DNA of 57,892 bases from NCBI GenBank assembly GCA_013287235.1, contig JABDEF010000002.1, positions 1 through 57,892 of the forward strand, given 5' to 3'. Shown here in pieces: positions 45,840 through 54,930 of the stretch. The notes below the pieces were generated by a model. It worked only from the letters and a program-made list of their open reading frames with translations, made no database searches and was not told the DNA's origin. The translations under genes were made by a program, and so were the position numbers. Position 1 is the first letter of the stretch. Each line of letters begins with the position of its first letter. Origin of the DNA: Gammaproteobacteria bacterium (GTDB lineage Bacteria; Pseudomonadota; Gammaproteobacteria; DSM-16500).

Positions 45840-45900
45840 TATCATGCCAGCTTAAAGCATGCTGGCATGACAAATTGTCTTATCCGGAGTTCGCATTAGT
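45840..45900. repeat. Family A palindrome, short copy with flank
   Basis: tcatgccagc/gctggcatga hairpin at 45842-45870, followed by cttatccggagttcgcatta. This flank resembles the cttaaccggaatcgcgttaa flank of the 6217 copy. It lies between convergent genes and is probably also a terminator. Confidence 0.75.
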
Positions 45901-45907
45901 AGAATTG

Positions 45908-46411
45908 TCAATAGACCCTAAACAACCCCGTCATTTTCGCACTTCCTATCACATGATTTTTTATGGCACTCTCTACTTGCTTAGCATCTGCATCATTGGG
46001 TAAATTAAGCTGCGTATCCAATGCATACAAAGTAAAAACATAATGATGTGTTTGACCGGGTGGTGGGCAGGGACCATTATAAGTATTTTTTCCCCAACTG
46101 TTTTTTCCTAGAATACTATTGGTTGGTGTTGTGTTTTCCTCAATCTTTGTTGTATTTTTAGGAATATTATAAAGAACCCAATGGTACCAAGTTCCCATGG
46201 GTGCATCGGGATCAGCACAAATTAAGGCAAAAGATTGGGTATTGGCGGGTGCATTTGACCACTCAAATTTCGGCGAGATATCTTCACCTTTGCAGCTATA
46301 TTGTGTGGGGATTTTTTCTCCTTCTTTAAATGCATTTGAAACGATTGCAAAATTGGAAGCGATTGCATTTGTCATAAAAAAAACTCCTAAAAACAACCAT
46401 AAGAAACGCAT
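45908..46411 (-). CDS. YbhB/YbcL-family (PEBP-like) periplasmic protein
   Basis: 167 residues from ATG 46411, with AAGGA 8 bases upstream; the longer frame to 46510 runs across the phhA promoter. A signal peptide is present (MRFLWLFLGVFFMTNAIA). PEBP motifs are 'IPTQYSCKGEDISPKFEWSN', 'FALICADPDAPMGTWYHWVL' (DPDAP and H) and 'GPCPPPGQTHHYVFTLYALD'. PEBP proteins bind phospholipid head groups; the bacterial function is unclear. It is divergent from phhA. Confidence 0.93.
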   Translation of the reverse strand: MRFLWLFLGVFFMTNAIASNFAIVSNAFKEGEKIPTQYSCKGEDISPKFEWSNAPANTQSFALICADPDAPMGTWYHWVLYNIPKNTTKIEENTTPTNSILGKNSWGKNTYNGPCPPPGQTHHYVFTLYALDTQLNLPNDADAKQVESAIKNHVIGSAKMTGLFRVY

Positions 46412-46461
46412 ATTTTCATCCTTAAAAATAAATTCATTGAGTATAGCACACATGAAAGACA

Positions 46462-46470
46462 TGTTATAAT
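46462..46470 (+). promoter_or_regulatory. Extended -10 promoter of phhA
   Basis: TGTTATAAT fits TGnTATAAT, 29 bases before the ATG at 46500. The -35 region is weak. It lies over the upstream part of the divergent YbhB gene's leader. Confidence 0.5.
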
Positions 46471-46499
46471 AAACAAAAGTGTTGATAAAGGAGCATGGA

Positions 46500-47282
46500 A
46501 TGGCTGACAAAAAAACATCAACCTATGTTGCAAAACCTGTCGATAAAGACGGCAGTGCAGCTTACACCAGGGATGAAAATCAAGTCTGGCATGACCTTAT
46601 CACACGACAAATACCCATCGTCAAAACTCGTGCGTGTGATGAATATCTTAAGGGAATCGAATTATTAAATCTTCCCAAAGATAGAATTCCACAATGCGGT
46701 GAAATTTCTCAAGTACTGAATGATGCAACCGGTTGGACATTAGAACCTGTGCCTGCACTTATCCCTTTCGATCGTTTTTTTTATTTATTAGCCAATCGAA
46801 AATTTCCGGCTGCAACTTTTATCCGACATCGTGAAGAATTAGATTATTTACAAGAACCGGATATTTTTCATGAAGTATTTGGTCATTGTCCATTATTGAC
46901 GAATCCTGACGTTGCGCATTTTACAGAGTGTTATGGAAAACTGGGGTTAGAAGCGACACCGGATGACCGCGTGATGTTGGCAAGACTCTATTGGTTCACG
47001 GTTGAGTTTGGTTTGATTGAAACTGCCAACGGCTTGCGAGCGTATGGCGGTGGTATTCTTTCATCCTCCAATGAAACGGTTTATTGTTTGGAAAGTGACA
47101 AACCCATTCGAAAACCTTTTGATGTGATGGATGTTTTGCGCACACCATACCGTATTGATATTGTGCAGCCCGTTTATTTTATCATTCGTGATTTTGATGT
47201 ATTATTCGAGCTGAAGGATAAGGATCTTATCAATCTTATCCATGAAGCACGCCATTTAGGTTTGCAGCCACCGCTTTATTAA
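46500..47282 (+). CDS. phhA: Phenylalanine-4-hydroxylase PhhA
   Basis: Tetrahydrobiopterin-dependent, iron-containing enzyme that converts phenylalanine to tyrosine. 260 residues from ATG 46500, with AAAGGAG 6 bases upstream. The iron ligands are His124 and His129 in DIFHEVFGHCPLL and Glu169 in YWFTVEFGLIE. Pterin and substrate regions 'IPFDRFFYLLANRKFPAATF' and 'RAYGGGILSSSNE' are intact. The cofactor-recycling enzyme PhhB follows 9 bases after the stop. Confidence 0.97.
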   Translation: MADKKTSTYVAKPVDKDGSAAYTRDENQVWHDLITRQIPIVKTRACDEYLKGIELLNLPKDRIPQCGEISQVLNDATGWTLEPVPALIPFDRFFYLLANRKFPAATFIRHREELDYLQEPDIFHEVFGHCPLLTNPDVAHFTECYGKLGLEATPDDRVMLARLYWFTVEFGLIETANGLRAYGGGILSSSNETVYCLESDKPIRKPFDVMDVLRTPYRIDIVQPVYFIIRDFDVLFELKDKDLINLIHEARHLGLQPPLY

Positions 47283-47291
47283 GAGGAAAAT

Positions 47292-47630
47292 ATGAGTGAT
47301 TTAACCACGATACGTTGTGTTGCGTGTGAGGGTGGAGTTCCACCGCTCTCGAAAGAAGAAACTTCTCAATTTTTATCACAACTTAAAAACTGGGAGGTGA
47401 GTCAAGATGGAAAATCCATACATAAAAAATTTTCATTCAAAAATTTTTATAAAACGATGGCGTTTGTGAATGCCGCCGCATGGATCGCAAATCAAGAAAA
47501 CCATCATCCAGATATGCGGTTAGGTTATAATTATTGTGAAATACTCTATACGACACACGCAATCGATGGATTATCAAAAAATGATTTCATTTGTGCAGCA
47601 AAAGTGGATGCTTTAGGGGAAATTTTTTGA
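47292..47630 (+). CDS. phhB: Pterin-4a-carbinolamine dehydratase PhhB
   Basis: Regenerates the pterin cofactor used by PhhA. 112 residues with the family core 'FKNFYKTMAFVNAAAWIANQ', then 'ENHHPDMRLGYNYCEILYTT', which contains the active-site His pair and the 'HPD' motif. GAGG precedes ATG 47292. In other bacteria a third gene, an aromatic aminotransferase, may follow; here aspC lies about 1 kb away on the other strand. Confidence 0.94.
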   Translation: MSDLTTIRCVACEGGVPPLSKEETSQFLSQLKNWEVSQDGKSIHKKFSFKNFYKTMAFVNAAAWIANQENHHPDMRLGYNYCEILYTTHAIDGLSKNDFICAAKVDALGEIF

Positions 47631-47674
47631 AAAAGGGGGGTGAATAGATACAAAAAATTAATATAGAAAATATC

Positions 47675-48232
47675 ATGTTAGAACGTTCTTTCATCTATTA
47701 CGCATTTAATATTGAAAATTCACATTATCCTGTGACTTTTTCACAGGATATACAACAATTAAAAAGACAAATGGCGCCTTTGCGGGCAGAACTGGATTTT
47801 TATTATAAACGTATTGAAAAAAAACTCCCTTATGAAGTATGTGATATTATTCCGACGCTTAAAGCGCTAGAATGGATGGAGGCGGCTAAACCTTTTTTAG
47901 TCGAATTACTGGTTTATTTAATCGACCCAAAAACGCTCGATGATACATTCAATATTGTTTTACATTTACTTGAAGATTTGTCGGAAAAGCTTTATAAAAC
48001 CATTTTGCCCTACAGTCGATCTTTTGGAGATGATTTATTTTCTATTGCTTATTATCGAAGGGAAGTGCTCCTGGCCTCCAATCATAGATTGGAAAAATTA
48101 AATATCTTAAGTAGGAGATTTTTTTTATGGATAGTTTTAATTCTGCTAACACTTGTCATGAAATCCAAGACGCTATTCAAAAAAATATTAACCAAACTAA
48201 AGCAGTCATCACCTGTATCATGTTTTCTATAG
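47675..48232 (+). CDS. Hypothetical helical protein with C-terminal hydrophobic end
   Basis: 185 residues, not recognised. Mostly helical: 'FSQDIQQLKRQMAPLRAELD', 'YKRIEKKLPYEVCDIIPTL', 'LHLLEDLSEKLYKTILPYS'. From about residue 151 the frame becomes hydrophobic (FFLWIVLILLTLVM) and then basic, in the part that overlaps the next ORF by 106 bases. One of the two frames in the overlap may not be real, or a frameshift may have fused or split a longer gene. The ribosome binding site is weak. Confidence 0.5.
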   Translation: MLERSFIYYAFNIENSHYPVTFSQDIQQLKRQMAPLRAELDFYYKRIEKKLPYEVCDIIPTLKALEWMEAAKPFLVELLVYLIDPKTLDDTFNIVLHLLEDLSEKLYKTILPYSRSFGDDLFSIAYYRREVLLASNHRLEKLNILSRRFFLWIVLILLTLVMKSKTLFKKILTKLKQSSPVSCFL

Positions 48233-48342
48233 AATTCATTCAAGAAGATATCATTACACTTTATAATGCATTATGGGTAGTTGATAGGAATCTTGAAAGT
48301 TTGTTGAAACTTTTTATTCAATTGAATAAAAAGTTTTTTTAA
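48127..48342 (+). CDS. Small hypothetical helical protein
   Basis: 71 residues from ATG 48127, preceded by AGGAGA about 8 bases upstream (in agtaggagattttttt), a better site than that of the upstream gene. Helical and amphipathic ('CHEIQDAIQKNINQTKAVI', 'LYNALWVVDRNLESLLKLF'), with the same style as the preceding protein. It overlaps that frame by 106 bases. A terminator follows directly, which supports its being the true end of the unit. Confidence 0.5.
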   Translation: MDSFNSANTCHEIQDAIQKNINQTKAVITCIMFSIEFIQEDIITLYNALWVVDRNLESLLKLFIQLNKKFF

Positions 48343-48351
48343 ATAGAAAGC

Positions 48352-48400
48352 CTGCAGAGGTGTTTTTAATTCCATCTCTGCAGCGATTTTTATGCTTTTT
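48352..48400 (+). terminator. Rho-independent terminator
   Basis: ctgcagag at 48352-48359 pairs with ctctgcag at 48376-48383, and T-rich sequence (attttta, then cttttttc) follows. It lies 10 bases after the stop at 48342. Confidence 0.6.
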
Positions 48401-48477
48401 TCTCAAGCAACATTCTACATTGCTTCTACATCAAATTTCTAAGCTTCAAATGATTTTTCGGAATCCTGCGCTAATTC

Positions 48478-48553
48478 TGGCTCCCCGGACTGGACTCGAA
48501 CCAGTGACCCATTGATTAACAGTCAATTGCTCTACCGACTGAGCTACCGGGGA
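48478..48553 (-). tRNA. tRNA-Asn (anticodon GTT)
   Basis: On the minus strand the 76 bases fold as a cloverleaf. The acceptor TCCCCGG pairs with CCGGGGA, the D arm is GCTCAGTCGGTAGAGC, the anticodon stem is TTGACTGTTAATCAA with GTT, the T arm is CTGGTTCGAGTCCAG, and the discriminator base is followed by an encoded CCA. The anticodon GTT reads asparagine codons. Confidence 0.97.
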
Positions 48554-48623
48554 ATTATTCTTATCGATGGACCTGCATACTAATATTGGTTTCGCTAAAC
48601 GTCAATAGTTCTCGAAAAAAATT

Positions 48624-48752
48624 ATACTTGATGCGGTCATATTTTGAGGTTTTTAGCGCTCAGAGGCAGTTCATATGTAAGTGTTTTGAACGACTCAAGA
48701 TGGACTGCATATGAGATGCTAAAAACCTCAAAATATGAACGCATCAAGTATA
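48624..48752. repeat. 129-bp palindromic element overlapping the aspC 3' end
   Basis: The outer 35-base arms (48624-48658, 48718-48752) start tatacttgatgcg and have one mismatch. An inner weaker pairing, gcagttcatatg/catatgagatgc, is visible. It has no coding capacity and has the shape of a MITE. The right arm contains the last codons and stop of aspC. Confidence 0.85.
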
Positions 48753-49946
48753 TAGTACTGCGAGCGCGTCTTTCATTCGTTTCATGGCTTCTTGAACTTT
48801 AGGCATACTCGTTGCATAAGAAATGCGAATATAGCCTGGCATGCCAAATGCAGAGCCTGGGACAACCGCGATTTTGGCCTTCATCAAAAGATATTCTGTT
48901 AATTCGATATCATTATTGATGTTGGATGCTTTTTTAATAATCGCTTCCATGTTAGGAAAAGCATAAAATGTGCCATCCGAGGGCAAACATTCAATGCCCG
49001 GTATTTGTTTCAACACATTTAAAATATAATCATGTCTTTCTTTGTATGCTTTGGTCATCACCGTGATGCAGCTTTGATCACCATTTAATGCCGCTTCTGT
49101 TGCCACTTGAGAAATACTGCAGGGGTTAGAGGTACTTTGTGATTGAATTTTTTTCATGGCTGAAATCATTTTACTGGGTCCCGCAGCATAACCAATGCGC
49201 CAGCCTGTCATGGCATACACTTTAGAAGCACCATTGATGACAACAGTTCTTTCATATAACTCAGGGCATGCCATTAAGATATTCACAAAAGTGCCTGGAT
49301 TAAAAAGTGTATGTTCATAAATGTCATCGGTTGCAATCACAATATTGGGGTAGTGCAATAACACATCTGCTAATGCTTTCAATTCTTTGGCGGTATAAGC
49401 GATGCCTGTGGGATTGGAGGGTGTACTGATGACAAAAATTCGTGATTCCGGAGTAATTGCGGCTTCTAGTTGTGCTGGTGTAATTTTAAAATGTTGATCG
49501 ATATCTGCCTTAATGATGACAGGAACCGCATCGGCAATTTTTGCGATATCGGGATAAGAAACCCAATAGGGTGCGGGAATAATCACTTCATCGCCGGCAT
49601 TTAACAAAGCCGAAAATAAATTATAAAAACTGTGTTTTGCCCCACATGAAACTAAAATTTGATCTGGCTTGTAATTTAATTGATTGTCACGCGCAAATTT
49701 TTGGATTACCGCTTGTTTTAAACCAGGTGTCCCATCGACAGCGGTGTATTTCGTGAATCCTTCTTTGATCGCAATGATCGCCGCCTTTTTGATATGATCC
49801 GGGGTATCAAAATCCGGTTCACCAACCCCAAGATTGATGATATCTTCGCCCCGCGCGATTAATTCATCGACACGCTGAGAAACAGCAAGCGTAGGAGATG
49901 GTTTAATGCGTTGTACCCGAGCAGCTAAATCTTTGATACTGATCAT
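48744..49946 (-). CDS. aspC: Aspartate/aromatic aminotransferase, class I
   Basis: PLP enzyme transferring the amino group between aspartate (and probably aromatic amino acids) and 2-oxoglutarate. 400 residues of the short AspB/AatA (subgroup 1-gamma) type. It shows 'LGVGEPDFDTPDHIKKAA', 'VSCGAKHSFYNLFSALLN', 'PAPYWVSYPDI', 'STPSNPTG', PLP-Lys in 'VINGASKVYAMTGWRIGYAA', and the late Arg in 'GYIRISYATS'. The name aspC is by class; aromatic specificity, which would suit the nearby phhAB, is not shown. The TGA stop lies in the palindrome at 48624. Confidence 0.92.
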   Translation of the reverse strand: MISIKDLAARVQRIKPSPTLAVSQRVDELIARGEDIINLGVGEPDFDTPDHIKKAAIIAIKEGFTKYTAVDGTPGLKQAVIQKFARDNQLNYKPDQILVSCGAKHSFYNLFSALLNAGDEVIIPAPYWVSYPDIAKIADAVPVIIKADIDQHFKITPAQLEAAITPESRIFVISTPSNPTGIAYTAKELKALADVLLHYPNIVIATDDIYEHTLFNPGTFVNILMACPELYERTVVINGASKVYAMTGWRIGYAAGPSKMISAMKKIQSQSTSNPCSISQVATEAALNGDQSCITVMTKAYKERHDYILNVLKQIPGIECLPSDGTFYAFPNMEAIIKKASNINNDIELTEYLLMKAKIAVVPGSAFGMPGYIRISYATSMPKVQEAMKRMKDALAVLYT

Positions 49947-50101
49947 GTTTTACTCCAAATTGAGTTTTTTGAAATCGCAAAGAAAATGCAGCGGACACGG
50001 ATTATAATCAATAAATGATAAGAAGGCTATGCTTTTAAATTGACGATAGATCCAAGATGAGTCAAAATAAAAACCAGTGAGACACGAATGGTTAGAGGAA
50101 C

Positions 50102-50452
50102 ATGTTGAAAATCAAAGAATTATTTATTCGATCCCTCATAGCGTTCATTATTTCTATTCTTATAGGTCTCATATGTGGGGTAATGTGGACACAAAGTGAA
50201 AAACTCGCCTTATACAGCATTTTAATCATTTATCTTTGTGCTTTTTTAATGGGTTTATTTTTTTCCCCTTACGTAGGGATTATTCCTCTGGGCTTGCTCC
50301 TCGGTCAATTGGTTTACTTATGTGCAGAAGACAGTATGTACAATAATGCATTTTGGGTAATCGGAATTTTTTTCATTGTCATTATCACACTTCTTACCAT
50401 CATACCCGCAGAGATAGGTAGTTACATCTATAGAAAGAAAAAAAATGGATAA
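50102..50452 (+). CDS. Small membrane protein of unknown function
   Basis: 116 residues, about four hydrophobic segments ('[18 protein letters not shown]', '[20 protein letters not shown]', '[15 protein letters not shown]', '[16 protein letters not shown]'), and a basic end (YRKKKNG). AGAGGAAC precedes the ATG. It overlaps the uvrB start by 8 bases. No family is recognised. Confidence 0.7.
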   Translation: MLKIKELFIRSLIAFIISILIGLICGVMWTQSEKLALYSILIIYLCAFLMGLFFSPYVGIIPLGLLLGQLVYLCAEDSMYNNAFWVIGIFFIVIITLLTIIPAEIGSYIYRKKKNG

Positions 50453-52466
50453 GATTTTTATGCCAAGTCATTTCGAACTGCACGCGCATTTCAAGCCCTC
50501 TGGAGATCAGCCTCAAGCTATTCAAGCATTAACAGACGGTGTAAAGAATGGCATAGCAAGTCTCACGCTTTTAGGTGTCACAGGATCCGGTAAAACCTAT
50601 ACCATGGCAAATGTGATACAAGCCGTCAATCGGCCGACGTTAATTTTAGCCCCTAATAAAACGCTCGCCGCGCAACTCTATGGTGAAATGCGGGATTTTT
50701 TCCCGAAAAATGCCGTGGAATACTTTGTATCGTATTATGATTATTATCAACCGGAAGCGTATGTTCCCTCATCCGATACTTATATCGCAAAAGATGCTTC
50801 CATCAATGATCATATCGAACAAATGCGTTTATCTGCGACGAAAGCACTACTTGAACGAGAAGATGCGATTGTCGTTGCCACAGTTTCTGCGATTTATGGA
50901 TTGGGTGATCCTCGCTCTTATTTGAGTATGGTGATGCATTTGGATCGAGGCGATAAAATCGATCATCGAAAATTATTAAGACGCTTGGCAGAATTACAAT
51001 ATACACGTAACGATGTAGATTTATATCGTACGACCTATCGTGTGCGAGGAGATGTGATTGATGTGTATCCCGCGGACTCAGATAAAGATGCGGTGCGTAT
51101 TGAATTATTTGAAGATGAAATCGAAAATTTATCTTATTTTGATCCTTTAACGGGAGAAATCATCCGTCGCGTCCCACGATTAACGATTTATCCCAAAAGT
51201 CATTATGTAACACCACGTGAAAAAGTGACGCATGCGATTGATGAAATAAAAGCAGAATTGAAAGAACGTTTACAAGAATTACATCAATTAAATAAATTGG
51301 TAGAAGCGCAGCGTTTAGAACAGAGAACATTGTATGATGTAGAGCTCATGAATGAGTTGGGGTATTGTCCAGGCATTGAAAATTATTCACGATTTTTATC
51401 TGGCAGAAAAGCAGGCGAGCCGCCGCCGACTTTATTTGATTATCTGCCGAAAAATGCACTTCTAATCATTGATGAATCACATGTTACGGTGCCGCAATTA
51501 CGCGGTATGTATCGCGGCGATCGATCGCGTAAAGAAACGTTAGTGCATTATGGATTTCGTTTGCCTTCGGCGTTAGACAATCGTCCTTTGCGATTTGATG
51601 AATTCGTCGCACGTGCACCGCAAACAATATATGTGTCTGCAACGCCCACCGAATATGAATTAAGTTTGTCAGGTGTGATTGCAGAACAAGTTGTGCGTCC
51701 TACCGGATTATTGGATCCCATCGTTGAAGTTCGCCCCGCTAAAACACAAGTGGATGATTTACTCTCTGAAATCCACAAACGTGCAAAAATAAAGGAACGT
51801 GTTTTAGTCACAACACTTACCAAAAGGTTAGCAGAAGATTTAACTGAATATTTAGAAGAGCATGATGTGCGTGTACGATATTTGCATTCCGATATTGATA
51901 CGGTAGAACGTGTGGAAATTATCCGTGGCTTACGCCTGGGAAATTTTGATGTGTTGGTGGGTATTAATCTATTGCGTGAAGGCTTAGATATGCCAGAAGT
52001 GTCCTTGGTTGCTATTTTAGATGCAGATAAAGAAGGATTTTTGCGATCTGAAACGTCTCTTATCCAAACCATTGGCCGTGTGGCACGCAATATTCATGGA
52101 AAAGCGATACTTTACGCTGATCAAATGACGGGCTCCATGGAGCGCGCGATTTCTGAAACGGACCGTCGTCGAAAAAAACAACATGCCTATAATGAAGCGT
52201 ATGGAATCACCCCAAAAGGGGTCGAAAAAGCTGTCAAAGACATCATGGAAGGCGCATATGGGTCTCAATCGGTGCGCGGTCGATTATTTAAGAAAGTCGC
52301 TGAAAAAAAATCGGATTATTCAACGCTCAATCCGGATGCTTTAAAAGCAAAAATCGCTGAACTCGAGAAAGAAATGTATGAGCATGCGCATCAATTGGAG
52401 TTTGAAGAAGCGGCACGTTTGCGGGATTTGATTCATGAATTACAAAAAAATGTGATTGTTTTATAG
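50445..52466 (+). CDS. uvrB: Excinuclease ABC subunit B
   Basis: Damage-verification helicase of nucleotide excision repair. 673 residues. Walker [16 protein letters not shown], the beta-hairpin region '[20 protein letters not shown]' and 'KDASIND', DESH box '[14 protein letters not shown]', motif VI 'QTIGRVARN', and the C-terminal UVR motif that binds UvrC ('[19 protein letters not shown]') are complete. ATG 50445 or ATG 50460 may be used. mfd at 6369 is its pathway partner. Confidence 0.97.
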   Translation: MDKIFMPSHFELHAHFKPSGDQPQAIQALTDGVKNGIASLTLLGVTGSGKTYTMANVIQAVNRPTLILAPNKTLAAQLYGEMRDFFPKNAVEYFVSYYDYYQPEAYVPSSDTYIAKDASINDHIEQMRLSATKALLEREDAIVVATVSAIYGLGDPRSYLSMVMHLDRGDKIDHRKLLRRLAELQYTRNDVDLYRTTYRVRGDVIDVYPADSDKDAVRIELFEDEIENLSYFDPLTGEIIRRVPRLTIYPKSHYVTPREKVTHAIDEIKAELKERLQELHQLNKLVEAQRLEQRTLYDVELMNELGYCPGIENYSRFLSGRKAGEPPPTLFDYLPKNALLIIDESHVTVPQLRGMYRGDRSRKETLVHYGFRLPSALDNRPLRFDEFVARAPQTIYVSATPTEYELSLSGVIAEQVVRPTGLLDPIVEVRPAKTQVDDLLSEIHKRAKIKERVLVTTLTKRLAEDLTEYLEEHDVRVRYLHSDIDTVERVEIIRGLRLGNFDVLVGINLLREGLDMPEVSLVAILDADKEGFLRSETSLIQTIGRVARNIHGKAILYADQMTGSMERAISETDRRRKKQHAYNEAYGITPKGVEKAVKDIMEGAYGSQSVRGRLFKKVAEKKSDYSTLNPDALKAKIAELEKEMYEHAHQLEFEEAARLRDLIHELQKNVIVL

Positions 52467-52615
52467 ATAGGCTTTTGTTTTTTCTCTTAATAATGTGAAT
52501 ATTTATTACTCGAATTTAGCGCCAGCGAATTAGCAAAAAAGATGATTTTTTGGTAAAATAACCCAATGAAAAAATATACTTTTTCATGACACACTGGCAG
52601 GAAGAAAATAAAACT

Positions 52616-53506
52616 ATGTCAAAATATCTTGATCCAAAAGCGGATGTCGTATTTAAGAAAATATTTGGTGAGCATCCCGTCTTATTAATGAGTTTTTTAA
52701 ATGCAGTACTTCCATTAGCACCCAATGGTTCTATTGTAGAATTATCTTATCTACCCAATGAGCAAGTTCCACTCATACCTGAATTTAAACGAACGATTGC
52801 TGATGTAAAATGTAAAGACGCGGAAGGACGAGTTTTTATTGTTGAAATGCAAATGAATTGGACTGACAGTTTCAGGCAACGTTTGTTATTTGGGACAAGT
52901 CAAGCTTTCGTAAAACAACTGGAAAAAGGGGTAGACTACCGCTTTCTCCAACCTGTTTATGGTTTGGGAATAGTTGCAGAAATTTATGAAAAAAGAAGTC
53001 CTGATTGGTATCACCATTATCGATTAGTTAAAAAAGGACATTTGGAGAGTGATGTCATTGAGCATTTGCAATTAGTTTTTATTGAGTTACCTAAGTTCCC
53101 AGTTCACTCACCGGATGAAAAAAAACTACGACTATTGTGGCTGCGGTTTTTGCGTGAAATCGATGAAAAAACTACAACTGTCTCGAAGGAACTGCTTGGT
53201 GTACCTGAAATAGCGGAGGCTATTCAGCTTGCAGAAGAATCAGCTTATACATGCGGAGAATTAGAAGTGTATGAATCCTATTGGGATAGTGTCAGACGAG
53301 AAAAAACACTTATGATTGATAAGTATGCTGAAGGCAGAGCTGAAGGAAGAGTTGAAGGAAGAGCTGAAGGCAGAGCTGAAGGAAGAGTTGCAGGCATCGA
53401 AATAATAGCTATTAACATGCTGAAAGATAATGAACCACTAGATAAAATCAGTAGATTTACTGGCTTATCTAAAGACATGCTAGTTAAACTTAAGGACAAA
53501 ATATAA
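52616..53506 (+). CDS. Rpn-family PD-(D/E)XK nuclease (transposase_31-like)
   Basis: 296 residues from ATG 52616 (MSKYLDPKADVVFKKIFGE, the usual opening). AGGAAG lies about 12 bases upstream; the longer frame adds 10 residues. The nuclease core has 'RTIADVKCKDAEGRVFIVEM' with the D...ExQ-type active site, and 'LLFGTSQAFVKQLEKG'. Rpn proteins are recombination-promoting nucleases; several were later linked to phage defence. Residues about 238-262 are tetrapeptide repeats of E-G-R-A/V, followed by a short helical end, as in many relatives. Confidence 0.9.
   Translation: MSKYLDPKADVVFKKIFGEHPVLLMSFLNAVLPLAPNGSIVELSYLPNEQVPLIPEFKRTIADVKCKDAEGRVFIVEMQMNWTDSFRQRLLFGTSQAFVKQLEKGVDYRFLQPVYGLGIVAEIYEKRSPDWYHHYRLVKKGHLESDVIEHLQLVFIELPKFPVHSPDEKKLRLLWLRFLREIDEKTTTVSKELLGVPEIAEAIQLAEESAYTCGELEVYESYWDSVRREKTLMIDKYAEGRAEGRVEGRAEGRAEGRVAGIEIIAINMLKDNEPLDKISRFTGLSKDMLVKLKDKI
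53327..53386 (+). repeat. Five 12-bp tandem repeats inside the Rpn gene
   Basis: The unit gctgaaggcaga and one- or two-base variants occur five times without interruption, each coding A-E-G-R or V-E-G-R. The unit is a multiple of three, so copy-number change would alter the length of the linker helix but keep the frame. Confidence 0.9.
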
Positions 53507-53725
53507 AACGGTCCCGTTGATCTAAATTAGTTGAAATCATTTTCTAGTGTTTTTTTGAACATGAAATATAGAAGTAGAAGAATTTGAGAATTAAATTTCA
53601 GATAAGTCTTTTGGTCGTTTTTTACCAAAAGATTTATCTGGTGCGAAATCCTATAGATCAAAATTATCTTCATTTCATAAAAAATTAATTTATAATTCAT
53701 TTCTTATTGATAAGGATGTTAGGCA

Positions 53726-54718
53726 ATGGAAACAAGAGAAATCGAATCACTCATAATGGAAGCGGTTATTCACAATAATAAACCTGCCCTCGAATTTTTA
53801 CTCGCAGCCGTTACAAAACCCGCTTTGGATCATCGAAATGCAGAAGGCAAAACTGCTTTATTTCTCGCGGTGTTTTACGGTAGAAATGAACTTGCGATTT
53901 TGCTCCTTAAAGCAGGTGCGGATCCTGATATTCAAAATGATTATGGTTGGACACCGTTGATGCAAGCGCGTTTTCAGCGAAATTATGCCATGATAAATAT
54001 TTTATTAAATGCATGCGCTGATCTTACACTTAAAAATTTAAATGATGAGACTATTTATGAGATGGATTTTGGTGATGGTCCGCTTATTACGCCTATTTTA
54101 TTAAATGAGCCAAATGTGTTAAATCAATTTCTTCAGAAATTTCCTCTGACACATTATAACTTTCCCATAAAAATTTCTATTCAACTCAAACGATACGCAT
54201 GTTTAGAAATTTTATTACAGCAATTTCCAGATTTAGAGGATGACAATTATTTAGAAAAAGCTTTTTTATTAGAGGATTTTGTAAGCTTTGAATTATTGTT
54301 AAAAGCAGGTGCGAATCCCAATATTAAAGATGATTTTGGAAATTCTCTATTGCATAATGCAGTTTATTTGAAAAAACATCTTTTTGTAAATGCATTACTT
54401 CGCCATCATGCGGATGTGAATGCACTGGATAAATTTGGTGAAACACCCTTAATGATTGCGATTAAGCAAAAAGATGCTTTGTCTATTAGGGCGCTTGCCG
54501 ATAAAAAACCCGATTTAACGATAAAAAATACCGCAGGTGAAAATGCGATTTCATTAATTCAAGAAAATCATGCAGCATTTCAAACTTCCTTGCAAAAAAA
54601 TGAAAAAGTATTATCTCCCGGGCGTTTTTCATTTTTTCATACACCTCCTGTTCCTTTGATGACTGGCGTTTTTTGTCTAGGGATGTTGGTGTATCATTTC
54701 ATTCGATCAAGACGTTAG
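53726..54718 (+). CDS. Ankyrin-repeat protein with C-terminal membrane anchor
   Basis: 330 residues; ATG 53726 is preceded by AAGGA 13 bases upstream, and there is no signal peptide. About four to six ankyrin repeats are visible: 'EGKTALFLAVFYGRNELAIL', 'YGWTPLMQARFQRNYAMINI', then a divergent middle, 'FGNSLLHNAVYLKKHLFVNA' and 'FGETPLMIAIKQKDALSIRA'. The C-terminus has a hydrophobic segment (VPLMTGVFCLGMLVYHFI) followed by RSRR, like a tail-anchored protein. It does not carry the F-box-like ending of the other two ankyrin proteins. Candidate effector by inference. Confidence 0.85.
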   Translation: METREIESLIMEAVIHNNKPALEFLLAAVTKPALDHRNAEGKTALFLAVFYGRNELAILLLKAGADPDIQNDYGWTPLMQARFQRNYAMINILLNACADLTLKNLNDETIYEMDFGDGPLITPILLNEPNVLNQFLQKFPLTHYNFPIKISIQLKRYACLEILLQQFPDLEDDNYLEKAFLLEDFVSFELLLKAGANPNIKDDFGNSLLHNAVYLKKHLFVNALLRHHADVNALDKFGETPLMIAIKQKDALSIRALADKKPDLTIKNTAGENAISLIQENHAAFQTSLQKNEKVLSPGRFSFFHTPPVPLMTGVFCLGMLVYHFIRSRR

Positions 54719-54930
54719 TGATAATGGGTCTCTGCGGGAGGTATATAGTTGCTTCCCGTCCTGTAGCGTCTTAAATTAAATAACCCACACTCAGCCTTTT
54801 TGTCCCGCATTATTTAAGTCTTTTCCTAATCCATCAACCCCAAATAAATCGAGATAAATGTTACTTAAAAAAATGACTGATTAACTTTAATATTGTGTTT
54901 ACGAAGACAACAACATTTAAAGGATCAGTC
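54719..54930. other. Gap without a gene, ahead of an IS remnant
   Basis: No convincing coding sequence. atgactgat at about 54873 and atcagtcat at 54924 form an inverted pair flanking the leader of the IS remnant. The rest is A/T rich with no repeat that I recognise. Confidence 0.5.

Noticed and set aside
51548..52090. Minus-strand frame of 180 codons inside uvrB
   Set aside because: Ser/Arg/Thr-rich shadow of the UvrB helicase domain.
53327..53386. Regular repeats that could suggest a CRISPR array
   Set aside because: The units are 12 bases, contiguous, in frame and without spacers; they are coding repeats of the Rpn protein. No CRISPR array was seen in the window.
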